Positions 7,681 to 16,196 of a stretch of DNA of 64,000 nt are shown piece by piece (position 1 is the first letter of the stretch; each line of letters starts with the position of its first letter). Made by a program: the position numbers and the translations under genes. The stretch lies in assembly GCF_000734965.1 (NCBI RefSeq), contig NZ_JMTB01000113.1:62001-126000 (forward strand). Direction: 5' to 3'. The notes under the pieces were generated by a model. It was not told the origin of the DNA and searched no databases. It saw only the letters and a list, made by a program, of their open reading frames with translations. This stretch comes from Trabulsiella guamensis ATCC 49490 (GTDB taxonomy: Bacteria > Pseudomonadota > Gammaproteobacteria > Enterobacterales > Enterobacteriaceae).

Positions 7681-8039
7681 ACAGCATCCTTTAAAAATAT
7701 GGCAATTTGTCTTAAGTGCGTTACAGCAAACAATAATGCGAGGGAAAGGACAGCGAGGGAGATCAAAAATTTGTCACGCACTGCTCGCAATTGGGCGAAA
7801 TCGCTCTTATTGACGTCCATAACGTTACGATTACGGGTGTATCGCCATAAAATAACGCTGACCACTGCCAGCAGGCAGAGGGAGATCCAGAACGGCATGC
7901 CTGATTGATGCCAGTTATGTTTCACCGCCAGCGCCATCAGCGCGCCATATCCCAGCAGCGTACGAAACCAGGCCAGTGACGTACGCTCGGGTTGCAGACC
8001 GGGGTCCTTCTGACGACGCGCTTTACGGCTATCCGGCAT
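7677..8039 (-). CDS. yidG: Inner membrane protein YidG (DUF202)
   Basis: 120 residues, three transmembrane segments (about 28-45, 50-66 and 92-112) after a charged N-terminus with LQPERTSLAWFRT, the DUF202 hallmark. Nearly identical in length and pattern to E. coli YidG. Function unknown. It overlaps yidH by 11 bases and the maturase by four, so the three are translated as a unit. A link to sulfatase maturation or transport is suggested only by position. Confidence 0.9.
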   Translation of the reverse strand: MPDSRKARRQKDPGLQPERTSLAWFRTLLGYGALMALAVKHNWHQSGMPFWISLCLLAVVSVILWRYTRNRNVMDVNKSDFAQLRAVRDKFLISLAVLSLALLFAVTHLRQIAIFLKDAV

Positions 8040-8376
8040 ACATCACCAGCCCCATCACGATTACTGCCACCGCCATCAAAATGATGCTGATGATGAGCAG
8101 CGTATGCGTGTAGGGTAAATCTTCTTTCAGCCGCATCGCTTTTTCATTTTTCAGCCAGCGCAGATAGCCATAAATCGCCAGCATGCCGGCAAACAGGCAC
8201 AGCAACAGCGCCAGCGCTTCACGAATAAGCGGCGTGGCGAAGTCGGGCGCCAGTTGATCTAACCCGACACCTGCCGCCAGAAACCCCAGCGCGGTGCGGA
8301 TCCAGGCGAGATAGGTTCGCTCGTTAGCCAGCGAGAAGCGGTAATCCGGCGCTTCGCCAAGGCGCGAAATTTTCAT
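8029..8376 (-). CDS. yidH: Inner membrane protein YidH (DUF202)
   Basis: 115 residues with three predicted membrane helices. The N-terminal FSLANERTYLAWIRTALGFLAAGVGLDQL is typical of DUF202. It matches E. coli YidH in full. It pairs with the related YidG, suggesting a heteromeric small membrane complex of unknown role. The start at 8376 lies 12 bases after the yidJ stop, so the gene belongs to the same minus-strand operon. E. coli yidI, which sits between yidH and yidJ there, is absent here. Confidence 0.9.
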   Translation of the reverse strand: MKISRLGEAPDYRFSLANERTYLAWIRTALGFLAAGVGLDQLAPDFATPLIREALALLLCLFAGMLAIYGYLRWLKNEKAMRLKEDLPYTHTLLIISIILMAVAVIVMGLVMYAG

Positions 8377-8388
8377 TGGATCTCCTGT

Positions 8389-9882
8389 TTAAAACTTCTG
8401 TTTCTTCTCTTCCACCTTAACACCCTGCGTTGGCATGCCGGTATCGTAATCACGCACTACTGGCGAGTAGCCATCCTCCGGGCGCGGGCGAAACGCCCCC
8501 ATCCAGCGCGGCTGTGCCTGAACCCGCCACGGTCGCATGCTCCATTGATAGGTGCGAAAAGGATCGCGGATTTTATCCATATAGTTCAGCAATTCATCGT
8601 GCAGCCGATCGCGAATCTGTGAAAAATCAGCGTCATTAATGAGATTTCGCATCTCGTTGGGATCGTTTTGTCTGTCGTACAGCTCATCACTGGTAAACAG
8701 GTTAAGCACCAGTTTGTAACGATCAGTCACCCAACAGCGCACCGGAATAAAACCGCCGAAGCTATCATGCTCAATCTCATAACGGTTAAATTCCACCATC
8801 ACTCCGCGTTCTGATGGCATCGCAAAGATATTTTCTCCTGGCAGAATTTCCGGCTGATGAATGCCCGCCAGCGCCATTAAGGTTGGCAGGAGATCGATGT
8901 GACTGACCGGGGTATCAACCTGTTTCTTGATGCCAGACGGCGACCGGATGATCAGCGGAATACGGGTGATGTCATCGTACATCGCCGCGCCTTTACTAAT
9001 CAGGCGATGCGCCCCCATCATTTCACCGTGATCGGAGGTGTAAATCACCCAGGTATTTTGCTGTTGTTCGGGTGTTAACGCGTTAATCACCCGGCCAATC
9101 TGGTCGTCGACGAAATCATTGCAGGCAAAATACATCGGGTGATGGTACTGCGCATCGTCACCAACAGGAGACGGCATCGCCTGCGCCCATAAACGATGAT
9201 GAACGGGTTTATTGGCCAGATCGTCATGCGCTTTTTCGCCGAGGTCATAATAGAAATCCTGATACTTCTCCAGATACTCCACCGGGCAGGTGAACGGGTG
9301 GTGTGGTTCATCGTAGGAAACCACCATCAGGAAGGGTTCGTCGCTGCGTGCGGGTTGCGCCAGAAAATCGATCGCCCGATTACTGATGCGGTACGCCCAG
9401 GTAAAGGTTTCATCGATGTGGTGCGCCTGCAAATCCTCAACGCTGTTGAGGCCGTTTCGCCAGAGCCCGATCTGCTCGTCGGTCAGTTCAGAGAGGTAGT
9501 TAGCGCCATCATACCAGTAGTCGGCATCCCATTCCGGCGGGCAAATCCCGGTGCCGAAATAGTCATGTCCGTCGAGGTGCCACTTACCGATGTAACAGGT
9601 GTGGTATCCCGCATCCTGAAAATAACGCCCCATCGTCGAGATGTTTTTCCCCGGCGCGACATTGTTAGTCCATGGTCCGGACTGGTTGGCATAAATGCCG
9701 GTAAACAACCCGGCACGCGCTGGCGTGCATACCGGGGAGCAGGTAAAGGCGGAATTAAAACGGATCCCTTCGTCAGCCAGTTTATCGATATGCTGGGTAT
9801 TCAGCGGCTTACCGCTGTAACAACCCACCATATTGGTCGCCTGGGTGTCAGTCATGATGAACAGAAAATTAGGGCGATTCAT
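8389..9882 (-). CDS. yidJ: Cys-type sulfatase YidJ
   Basis: 497-residue type I sulfatase of the alkaline phosphatase superfamily. The formylglycine signature C-x-P-x-R is C52-T-P-A-R56 followed by AGLFTG, so the catalytic residue comes from cysteine. The N-terminal metal ligand is in TDTQ (D12), and YTSDHGEMMGAH supplies the later metal site. I see no signal peptide, so it is probably cytosolic and acts on an imported sulfate ester. The substrate is unknown. The ATG overlaps the yidK stop by four bases. Association with the radical SAM maturase means it can be activated under anaerobic conditions. Confidence 0.92.
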   Translation of the reverse strand: MNRPNFLFIMTDTQATNMVGCYSGKPLNTQHIDKLADEGIRFNSAFTCSPVCTPARAGLFTGIYANQSGPWTNNVAPGKNISTMGRYFQDAGYHTCYIGKWHLDGHDYFGTGICPPEWDADYWYDGANYLSELTDEQIGLWRNGLNSVEDLQAHHIDETFTWAYRISNRAIDFLAQPARSDEPFLMVVSYDEPHHPFTCPVEYLEKYQDFYYDLGEKAHDDLANKPVHHRLWAQAMPSPVGDDAQYHHPMYFACNDFVDDQIGRVINALTPEQQQNTWVIYTSDHGEMMGAHRLISKGAAMYDDITRIPLIIRSPSGIKKQVDTPVSHIDLLPTLMALAGIHQPEILPGENIFAMPSERGVMVEFNRYEIEHDSFGGFIPVRCWVTDRYKLVLNLFTSDELYDRQNDPNEMRNLINDADFSQIRDRLHDELLNYMDKIRDPFRTYQWSMRPWRVQAQPRWMGAFRPRPEDGYSPVVRDYDTGMPTQGVKVEEKKQKF

Positions 9883-11597
9883 GATTTGTCCTTAACGTCA
9901 GAAGCAAGTTCAGCAGGTGCGGTGTGGCGCTCGTGCCAGTGGCTGTAAATCAGGTAAACCACGACGGCGGCAACAATGAGATAGCAGATGACGGTCAGCC
10001 ACTGAGACGCGTAGCCGCCGAATTGCGCCAGGCCAGAGTAGACCCCCATCATTGCGAACAGGACGCCAACCGAGGCGATTTTCACATGCCGCCACGGTGC
10101 CATATCGACCGCAAACGCGTCGTGGAATTTAAACGGCGTGGCACGCGGTTTGATTGCGCCGATGACCAGCATCAGCACTACGTTGATGCAGAACGTACAG
10201 GCCAGCACATAAAGAAAATGGAAGTCAAACTTCACCAGGTAATTAACGACGATGTAGCTGCAAATACCCAAGAACATGGCGGCTTTAGCGGCGATCGCCG
10301 GAATTCTGGGAAAGAAAAAGCCCATAATGACAATAGTCACCAGCGGCACGTTATAGATGCCGTTAAGCTGTTTCATCCACGTATAAAGCCCTTGCGGTGC
10401 GTTCGCTATCCACGGTGCGACCAGCACAGAGACAATCGCGACGATAAAACCGAAGCGACGTCCGACAGACACTAACTGATCCGGCGTCGCCTGCTCGTTA
10501 ATAATGCGGCGGTAAATCCCCATGCTGAACAGCGTCGAGGCACTGTTCAAAAAGCCGCAGAACGCGCTGATAATGGCACCGAAAAGCACCGCGCTGAAAA
10601 AACCCACCAGCGGCAACGGCATGACTTTATTGACCAACGCCGGATAAGCCATGTCCGCTTTCGGCAAGTCCTGAAACAGATGGAAAGCGATAACGCCCGG
10701 CAGTACCAGAATCAGCGGGTCGAGCATTTTCAGCACCGCCGTCAACAGCGCGCCTTTTTGCCCTTCAGACAGGCTTTTTGACGCCAGCGTGCGCTGGACG
10801 ATGCCCTGGTTGGTACACCAGTAAAATGTGTTCACCAGAATCAGCCCGGTCAGCGCCGCGCCAATCGGCACAGGATCGTGGCTCCCACCAATCGAGTTCA
10901 GCATCTGGCTGTGATCCTGTGTCAGACGGTCAATGCCCTGCGACAGGCTCCCGTTGCCCATTGCCAGCAGGCCAAAAAACGGCACCATCAACCCGCCAAT
11001 CACCAGGCCAATGCCGTTAATCACATCGGCAATCGCGATGGCGCGCATCCCGCCGACGACAGCATACAAAATGCCGCAAATCCCAAGTACGGTGACCATC
11101 GCCCAGATGGCTGCGTTCTGTGAAATACCAAAGGCTTCAGTGACATGAAACATGCTGTTGAAGGCCAGCGCGCCGGAGTAAAGAATGATCGGCAGGAAGC
11201 AGATGCCAGTCGCAATGAGAAAACAGCAGTCGATAATAATGCGCGTGGTTTTGTCATAGCGCTCTTCGATGAAATCGGGAATGGTGGCAATGCCACGTTG
11301 TAAATAACGTGGCAGGAAAATCAACGCCAGGAAGATCAGCGGGATAGCGGAAATCACTTCCCAGGCCATTACCGACATTCCGCTGCGGTAAGCCTGCCCG
11401 GTCAGACCGACCAGTTGTTCTGTCGACAGATTGGTTAGCATCAGGGAAGCCGCGATTACCGGCGCTTTCAGCGACCGACCGGCAAGAAAATACCCCTGCT
11501 GCGAACCGGTATCCGCTTTACGCAACTTCCACCAGGTGATGAAAGCCACCAGCAGCGTAAAAGCGATAAAGCTCACAATTTGCTGAATACTCATCAT
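9879..11597 (-). CDS. yidK: Sodium:solute symporter family transporter YidK
   Basis: 572 residues, SSS family, with about 14 transmembrane helices and a start in the first helix (QQIVSFIAFTLLVAFITWW). The family segment GRSLKAPVIAASLMLTNLSTEQLVGL is present near residues 41-66. It most likely imports the sulfated sugar or other ester used by YidJ; that substrate is inferred from the operon. It is the first gene of the yidKJHGF transcription unit and lies divergent from the AraC-type gene yidL, with a 169-base control region between. Confidence 0.9.
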   Translation of the reverse strand: MMSIQQIVSFIAFTLLVAFITWWKLRKADTGSQQGYFLAGRSLKAPVIAASLMLTNLSTEQLVGLTGQAYRSGMSVMAWEVISAIPLIFLALIFLPRYLQRGIATIPDFIEERYDKTTRIIIDCCFLIATGICFLPIILYSGALAFNSMFHVTEAFGISQNAAIWAMVTVLGICGILYAVVGGMRAIAIADVINGIGLVIGGLMVPFFGLLAMGNGSLSQGIDRLTQDHSQMLNSIGGSHDPVPIGAALTGLILVNTFYWCTNQGIVQRTLASKSLSEGQKGALLTAVLKMLDPLILVLPGVIAFHLFQDLPKADMAYPALVNKVMPLPLVGFFSAVLFGAIISAFCGFLNSASTLFSMGIYRRIINEQATPDQLVSVGRRFGFIVAIVSVLVAPWIANAPQGLYTWMKQLNGIYNVPLVTIVIMGFFFPRIPAIAAKAAMFLGICSYIVVNYLVKFDFHFLYVLACTFCINVVLMLVIGAIKPRATPFKFHDAFAVDMAPWRHVKIASVGVLFAMMGVYSGLAQFGGYASQWLTVICYLIVAAVVVYLIYSHWHERHTAPAELASDVKDKS

Positions 11598-11766
11598 GTG
11601 CCCTTATTTATGATTATGTCCGCCCGTCAAACGACAGAGGAATAAATGACGAGCCGGAGCCAGGCGGTTTGTTTTCTTAAACGACAAGCAACACATCCCT
11701 GAAAGAAAAAAGTATGCTACGTTTCAATTTCAGGTTGCAGGCATAATTCGCCGACGGGAAATTAAA

Positions 11767-12651
11767 ATGAATGGAAAAACTCAAATTTCGCATGTAAAAA
11801 ACGAAACCACGTACAATATCCCATTAGTTCTTGATGAAAATGTGATCTCAAGCGGAATTTCCCTCATCTCGTTGTGGCATACCCTGGCTGATGAAACGTA
11901 CCGTGTGACCTGGCCTCGTGATAAGAAAAAGCCGTTGATTGCTAACTCATGGGTGGCGGTTTATACCCTGCAGGGCTGCGGGCGGATATACCTCAAAGAT
12001 AATTCCGAAATAACACTTAATGGAAATTGTGTTATATTTCTGAAACCTATAGATATTAAATCCTATCATTGCGACGGGCTTGTCTGGGAACAATACTGGA
12101 TGGAGTTTATCCCAACCAGCATAATGGAAATACCGATATTACAAACGGGGATAATATATAACGGGGAGATCTTTAATAAAGAGCTCAATGAGGTTGCAGA
12201 GCTGATAATTAGCAGGGAGTCGCTTAAAAATAACCTCGCGGTGGCATACCTCACCAAAATTATCTATCAGTGGATTTGCCTTATTACGGAAAACGTACAG
12301 AAAGATCGCCAGTTAATCAAACTGGAGAAACTGATCACTGCCTTACACAGTGATCCGCAAAAACGCTGGAGCGTGACAGATATGGCGCAGTGGATGCAGT
12401 GCAGCGAGCCCTGGTTGCGCCGTCTGTTTTTACGATATACCGGCAAAACGCCGAAAGAGTATTATCTCGACGCGCAACTGGACCTGGCACAATCGTTACT
12501 TAAGCAGGAAGGAAATTCGGTCAGTGACGTGGCGAACATGCTGAACTTTTTCGATTCGTTCCATTTCAGCAAAGCGTTTAAACACAAGTTTGGCTATGCG
12601 CCTTCAGCCGTTCTGAAAGCGCATAAGAAGCGGAAAGAGGAGACTAACTGA
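11767..12651 (+). CDS. yidL: AraC-family transcriptional regulator YidL
   Basis: 294 residues. The N-terminal cupin-like sensor region (about 1-170) is unusually AT-rich and low in similarity. The C-terminal AraC domain (about 190-290) holds two helix-turn-helix motifs, with [33 protein letters not shown] and [29 protein letters not shown]. Divergent placement makes it the likely activator of yidKJHGF in response to the transported compound. Its 3' end overlaps the convergent yidE by eight bases. E. coli yidP (GntR type), which follows yidL there, is absent. Confidence 0.88.
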   Translation: MNGKTQISHVKNETTYNIPLVLDENVISSGISLISLWHTLADETYRVTWPRDKKKPLIANSWVAVYTLQGCGRIYLKDNSEITLNGNCVIFLKPIDIKSYHCDGLVWEQYWMEFIPTSIMEIPILQTGIIYNGEIFNKELNEVAELIISRESLKNNLAVAYLTKIIYQWICLITENVQKDRQLIKLEKLITALHSDPQKRWSVTDMAQWMQCSEPWLRRLFLRYTGKTPKEYYLDAQLDLAQSLLKQEGNSVSDVANMLNFFDSFHFSKAFKHKFGYAPSAVLKAHKKRKEETN

Positions 12652-14305
12652 GTCCCCAGAAAAGCACCGCCAACAGCTGTGGCGTGATGATACGCAGGAA
12701 CATCACCAGCGGATAAACCGTCGCGTAAGAGAGCGCTGCCGCACCGCTGGTGGCGTGCAGGTTGTTGGCGAAGGCTAACGCCGGGGGATCGGTCATCGAG
12801 CCTGCCAGCATGCCGCAAATCGTCAAATAGTTCATCTTCGCGAACATTCTCGCCAGGATCCCCACCGTTAACAGCGGAATAGCGGTGATAAAGATGCCGT
12901 AACCGACCCAGCTCAGACCGTCGCCTTTGGTCAGCGTCTCGATGAAATCACCGCCGGATTTCAGCCCGACCACCGCCAGAAACAGCACGATCCCCAGTTC
13001 ACGTAACGCCAGGTTGGCGCTCGGCGGCATGAACCAGTAAAGCTTACCGATACTGCCAATACGCCCGAGGATCAGCGCCATAATCAGCGGACCACCCGCC
13101 AGCCCCAGCTTCAGTGCCACCGGGAAACCCGGCACGAACAGCGGCACAGAACCAAGCAGTACCCCCAGCCCGATACCGATAAATACCGGCAACATCTGCA
13201 CCTGTTGCAGTTTCTGTTGCGCGTTGCCAAGCTCAGCCGCCACTGCGTCAATGGCGGACGGACGCCCCACCAGATTGAGGATATCGCCAAACTGCAGGCT
13301 GGCGCTGCTACTGGCCACCAGTTCGACACCGGCACGGTTAAGGCGCGAAATGACGACGTCATAGCGCTGTTTGAAGTGCAGATCGCGAATTTTCTTGCCA
13401 AGCACTTTTTCGTTAGTAACGACCACACGCTCAACGCGCAGCTCAGTCCCACGGGTCGAGAGCGAGGTCTCCACCTCTTTGCCGATCACCAGTTGCGCGC
13501 TGTGCAAATCTTCATTTCGCCCGACCAGGTGGAGTAAATCGCCAGCCTGAATAATCGTCGTCGGCGAGGGCACCATCAGCATGTCGCCACGTTTGAGACG
13601 CGAACAGATGATTTTGTCGCTGTTCAGTACCGGCACATCCTGAATCGCCAGACTGTTGAGGTTAGGGTTTTCCACACGGATGTTGATGGTGTTCAGATGC
13701 GTATTACCATTGCCGACGCTGTCATCAAACTGCTGTGCTTCTTTCTCGACGTTAACGCGAAAGAACAGACGCACCAGCCACATGGTCATCAGGATGCCGC
13801 AAATTCCGAACGGATAAGCCATGGCGTAACTCATCCCCATCTGGTCGATGATATCCGTTGGTACACCTAAATCGTGGAGGATTTGCTGCCCGGCACCCAG
13901 CGCAGGCGTATTGGTCACCGCCCCGGAGAAAATTCCCAGCACCACCGGCAGTGGAATGTCGAAAATTTTATGCAGCAGCGCTGTCACCAGACCGCCCATA
14001 ATGACGATCAGAATCGCGAAGAGATTAAGCCGCAACCCCGACACGCGAAGCGAAGCGAAGAAACCCGGCCCCACCTGAATGCCGATGGTATAGACGAACA
14101 GGATCAGACCAAATTCCTGCACGAAGTGCAGCATCGGGCTGCTGAGGGTAAGCCCGGCCTGATCGACAAAATGGCCAACGATAATGCCGCCGAATAACAC
14201 ACCGCCGATGCCAAATCCCACACCGCGTATTTTTACATTGCCTATCCATAGGCCAACCACGGCGACCAGTGCCAGAATGCTGACGGTCAATGCTATGTCA
14301 CTCAT
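12644..14305 (-). CDS. yidE: Putative aspartate:alanine-exchanger-type transporter YidE
   Basis: 553 residues with the start set at [11 protein letters not shown] (14305), which has AGGGAAT upstream and gives the E. coli length. Layout: five to six membrane helices, then two RCK_C/TrkA-C domains (about 190-370), then a second set of helices, as in the AAE family. Conserved family segments include [28 protein letters not shown] and, near the C-terminus, [18 protein letters not shown], a pair of internal repeats. The transported substrate is unknown. It was long assigned 'YidE/YbjL duplication' family. The gene stands alone. Confidence 0.93.
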   Translation of the reverse strand: MSDIALTVSILALVAVVGLWIGNVKIRGVGFGIGGVLFGGIIVGHFVDQAGLTLSSPMLHFVQEFGLILFVYTIGIQVGPGFFASLRVSGLRLNLFAILIVIMGGLVTALLHKIFDIPLPVVLGIFSGAVTNTPALGAGQQILHDLGVPTDIIDQMGMSYAMAYPFGICGILMTMWLVRLFFRVNVEKEAQQFDDSVGNGNTHLNTINIRVENPNLNSLAIQDVPVLNSDKIICSRLKRGDMLMVPSPTTIIQAGDLLHLVGRNEDLHSAQLVIGKEVETSLSTRGTELRVERVVVTNEKVLGKKIRDLHFKQRYDVVISRLNRAGVELVASSSASLQFGDILNLVGRPSAIDAVAAELGNAQQKLQQVQMLPVFIGIGLGVLLGSVPLFVPGFPVALKLGLAGGPLIMALILGRIGSIGKLYWFMPPSANLALRELGIVLFLAVVGLKSGGDFIETLTKGDGLSWVGYGIFITAIPLLTVGILARMFAKMNYLTICGMLAGSMTDPPALAFANNLHATSGAAALSYATVYPLVMFLRIITPQLLAVLFWGLS

Positions 14306-14608
14306 GACAGATTCCCTGTGAAGATACACGCCATCTTTCAGGCTGCCTCGTGACAGCATGATAGATTATGTGAATAACATTATTGATAAGATGGATTCTG
14401 GCAGAGAGATCGCAGGATGTATGCGCGATAGCGCACATTTACCCTTCAGATACGTCATCCCCCTGTTTTGCAGATTTTTTCGCTTTTTTCCGCGTGGAAT
14501 TTGGCAGTTGCTGAATGCTTTTACCTGAAAAGAAGCAATATGGCGCGTGCTTCTTCGTTTACATAGAAAAAAGCCCCGCCAGGGCGGGGCTATAACACCA
14601 TGAATGGA
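14306..14608. other. yidE-ibpB spacer
   Basis: 303 bases holding the upstream region of yidE and, at its right end, the ibpB terminator. I see no gene and no confident promoter hexamers. The segment around 14440-14540 has several T tracts. Confidence 0.5.
14566..14594 (-). terminator. ibpAB terminator
   Basis: On the minus strand AGCCCCGCC, short loop, GGCGGGGCT, then six T. It begins 15 bases after the ibpB stop. Confidence 0.88.
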
Positions 14609-15037
14609 TTAACTATTCAGTGCCGGGCGATCGCTGATGGCGATGCGTTGCGGAGCGAGGGCTTCCGGAACATGGCGGGTTAAATCAATGTTCAGCAGAC
14701 CATTGGTAAAGGTCGCGCCAGAAACTTCCATATTTTCCGCAAGGGTGAAGCTCAGGCTGAAGGCCTGCGTCACCAGCCCCTGGTGCAGCCATTTTGTCTC
14801 TTTTTCCGGCTGCTGCGGCGCGCCTTTGATGGTCAGCCGCGTGCCTTCCAGTTGAATGTCCAAATCTTCCTGACGGAACCCCGCCAGCGCAAGCGTGATG
14901 CGGTAATGGTTATCGTCGCTTTTTTCGATGTTGTACGGCGGGAAGCTCTGGCTTTCACCGGCGGTTTGCAGGGCGTTGGCCAGTTTGTCAAAACCGATCC
15001 ATTGACGCAGCAGTGGGGATAAGTCGTAGTTACGCAT
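14609..15037 (-). CDS. ibpB: Small heat-shock protein IbpB
   Basis: 142 residues when started at [21 protein letters not shown] (15037), the E. coli length; the upstream in-frame ATG would add 35 unrelated residues. Alpha-crystallin domain about residues 30-120 with the conserved [12 protein letters not shown] and ending in the IAI motif (QRIAIS) that docks between subunits. It binds aggregated proteins together with IbpA and hands them to ClpB/DnaK. AGGAG lies eight bases upstream within a possible RNA thermometer. Second gene of the heat-shock operon, 110 bases after ibpA. Confidence 0.96.
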   Translation of the reverse strand: MRNYDLSPLLRQWIGFDKLANALQTAGESQSFPPYNIEKSDDNHYRITLALAGFRQEDLDIQLEGTRLTIKGAPQQPEKETKWLHQGLVTQAFSLSFTLAENMEVSGATFTNGLLNIDLTRHVPEALAPQRIAISDRPALNS

Positions 15038-15040
15038 AGT

Positions 15041-15064
15041 ATTTTCTCCTTCTGAGAAGCGAGT
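15041..15064 (-). promoter_or_regulatory. ROSE-like RNA thermometer at ibpB
   Basis: In the ibpA-ibpB spacer, TCGCT (15062-15058, minus strand) can face the Shine-Dalgarno AAGGAG (15051-15046) across a six-base loop. This is the U(U/C)GCU arrangement of ROSE elements. Fold is inferred by eye. Confidence 0.5.
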
Positions 15065-15147
15065 AAATTCCTGCAAATCATGCAATTCGCAGTCTGCCCC
15101 CTGACGGCGGGCAAGTTGGTAGAGGGCCGCCATGCGGCCCAACGGAA

Positions 15148-15561
15148 TTAATTAATTTCGATACGGCGCGGTTTATTCGCTTCCGGGATCACGCGTTCGA
15201 GATCGATATACAGCAGGCCATTCACCAGATTGGCACCACGGACGTGGATGTTTTCCGCCAGCTGGAATTTGCGCTCAAAGTTGCGCTCAGCGATGCCCTG
15301 ATAGAGATAGGTCCGCTCTTTTTGCTCTGCGGCATGCGACCCTTTGACAATCAGCAGATTGTCCTGCGCGGTGATTTCCAGCTCGCTCTCAGCGAAACCG
15401 GCCACAGCGATGGCAATGCGATAGTTGTTTTCGTCAACGAGTTCAACGTTGTACGGAGGGTATCCACCGTTAGTCTGGCTCTGGTTGTTTTCCAGCAGAT
15501 TGAACAGGCGGTCAAAACCAATGGCAGAACGGTACAGTGGAGAAAGATCAAAGTTACGCAT
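15148..15561 (-). CDS. ibpA: Small heat-shock protein IbpA
   Basis: 137 residues, identical in length to E. coli IbpA. Starts [20 protein letters not shown]; the alpha-crystallin domain is about residues 35-125 with [15 protein letters not shown], and the C-terminal RRIEIN carries the IxI motif. A cytoplasmic holdase that co-aggregates with heat-denatured proteins, working with IbpB. Transcription comes from the sigma-32 promoter at 15666-15698 and translation is controlled by the leader thermometer. Confidence 0.97.
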   Translation of the reverse strand: MRNFDLSPLYRSAIGFDRLFNLLENNQSQTNGGYPPYNVELVDENNYRIAIAVAGFAESELEITAQDNLLIVKGSHAAEQKERTYLYQGIAERNFERKFQLAENIHVRGANLVNGLLYIDLERVIPEANKPRRIEIN

Positions 15562-15660
15562 AATAAAAAGCTCCTGAAATCAGCGAGAGTGTAATGACCT
15601 TCCATCATGGACAGGTCGTTTACCCGGAATACCCCGCAGGCGTATCCCACATCGGGTCGT
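15562..15660 (-). promoter_or_regulatory. ROSE RNA thermometer in the ibpA leader
   Basis: The roughly 95-base leader ends with TCGCT (15586-15582), a short loop and AGGAG (15575-15571), the ibpA ribosome binding site. That is the diagnostic anti-SD motif of enterobacterial ROSE thermometers. The upstream part (GCCTGCGGGGTATTCCGGG) can form further stems. Melting at heat shock is the known mechanism for E. coli ibpA. Confidence 0.65.
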
Positions 15661-15665
15661 ACTTT

Positions 15666-15698
15666 AAAAATGGGTACAACGGAACGCATTTCAAGGGG
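15666..15698 (-). promoter_or_regulatory. Sigma-32 heat-shock promoter of ibpAB
   Basis: Minus strand CCCCTTGAAA (15698-15689), 14-base spacer, CCCATTTTT (15674-15666). This fits the RpoH consensus (CTTGAAA, 11-16 bases, CCCATnT). Confidence 0.88.
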
Positions 15699-15714
15699 CG
15701 TTGTCTGACTTTTT

Positions 15715-15742
15715 TTGCACTTTCAGGCTGAGTGTTTAGACT
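15715..15742 (+). promoter_or_regulatory. Candidate yidQ promoter
   Basis: TTGCAC (15715-15720), 16-base spacer, TAGACT (15737-15742), reading towards yidQ and divergent from the heat-shock promoter. Confidence 0.5.
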
Positions 15743-15862
15743 GAACTACAGCACTAAAGGTTAAAGTGAGACTGCCGCCACAGAGCGGCGCTTTCAGACT
15801 TTCTATTTGATCTGCGGGTCGATATAACCCAACGACACAGGCATCACAACAACACTATTATT

Positions 15863-16195
15863 ATGATAAAAATGACTCTGCTAAAGCTGACTCTGTTCAG
15901 TGGAATGATGATTCTCAGCGGCTGTTCGAGCGTGATGTCACATACCGGTGGTAAGGAAGGCACTTATCCCGGCACGCGCGCCAGCGCCGCTATGCTTGGC
16001 GATGATGACACAAACTGGGGAACAAAATCGCTGGTCGCCCTGGATATGCCCTTTACTGCCGTTATGGACACCCTCCTGCTGCCGTGGGATCTGTTCCGCA
16101 CCGACAGCTCGGTGAAATCTCGGGTGGAGAAAAGCGAGCAAAAAACGCAGGCCACCAACGCCATCATCCCGCCTGCGCCCATGCCAGCGAAATAA
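15863..16195 (+). CDS. yidQ: YceK/YidQ family lipoprotein
   Basis: 110 residues. Signal peptide with lipobox LSG-C21, so mature protein is lipid-anchored and probably in the outer membrane. The rest matches E. coli YidQ (SSVMSHTGGKEGTYPGTRASA, DMPFTAVMDTLLLPWD). Function unknown. No clear Shine-Dalgarno precedes the ATG at 15863; a second ATG three codons in is possible. Its stop is one base from the convergent yidR stop. Confidence 0.88.
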   Translation: MIKMTLLKLTLFSGMMILSGCSSVMSHTGGKEGTYPGTRASAAMLGDDDTNWGTKSLVALDMPFTAVMDTLLLPWDLFRTDSSVKSRVEKSEQKTQATNAIIPPAPMPAK

Positions 16196-16196
16196 C

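Noticed and set aside
15037-15142. N-terminal extension of ibpB by 35 residues
   Set aside because: The extra residues do not match any IbpB, and AGGAG stands before the ATG at 15037, which gives the normal 142 residues.
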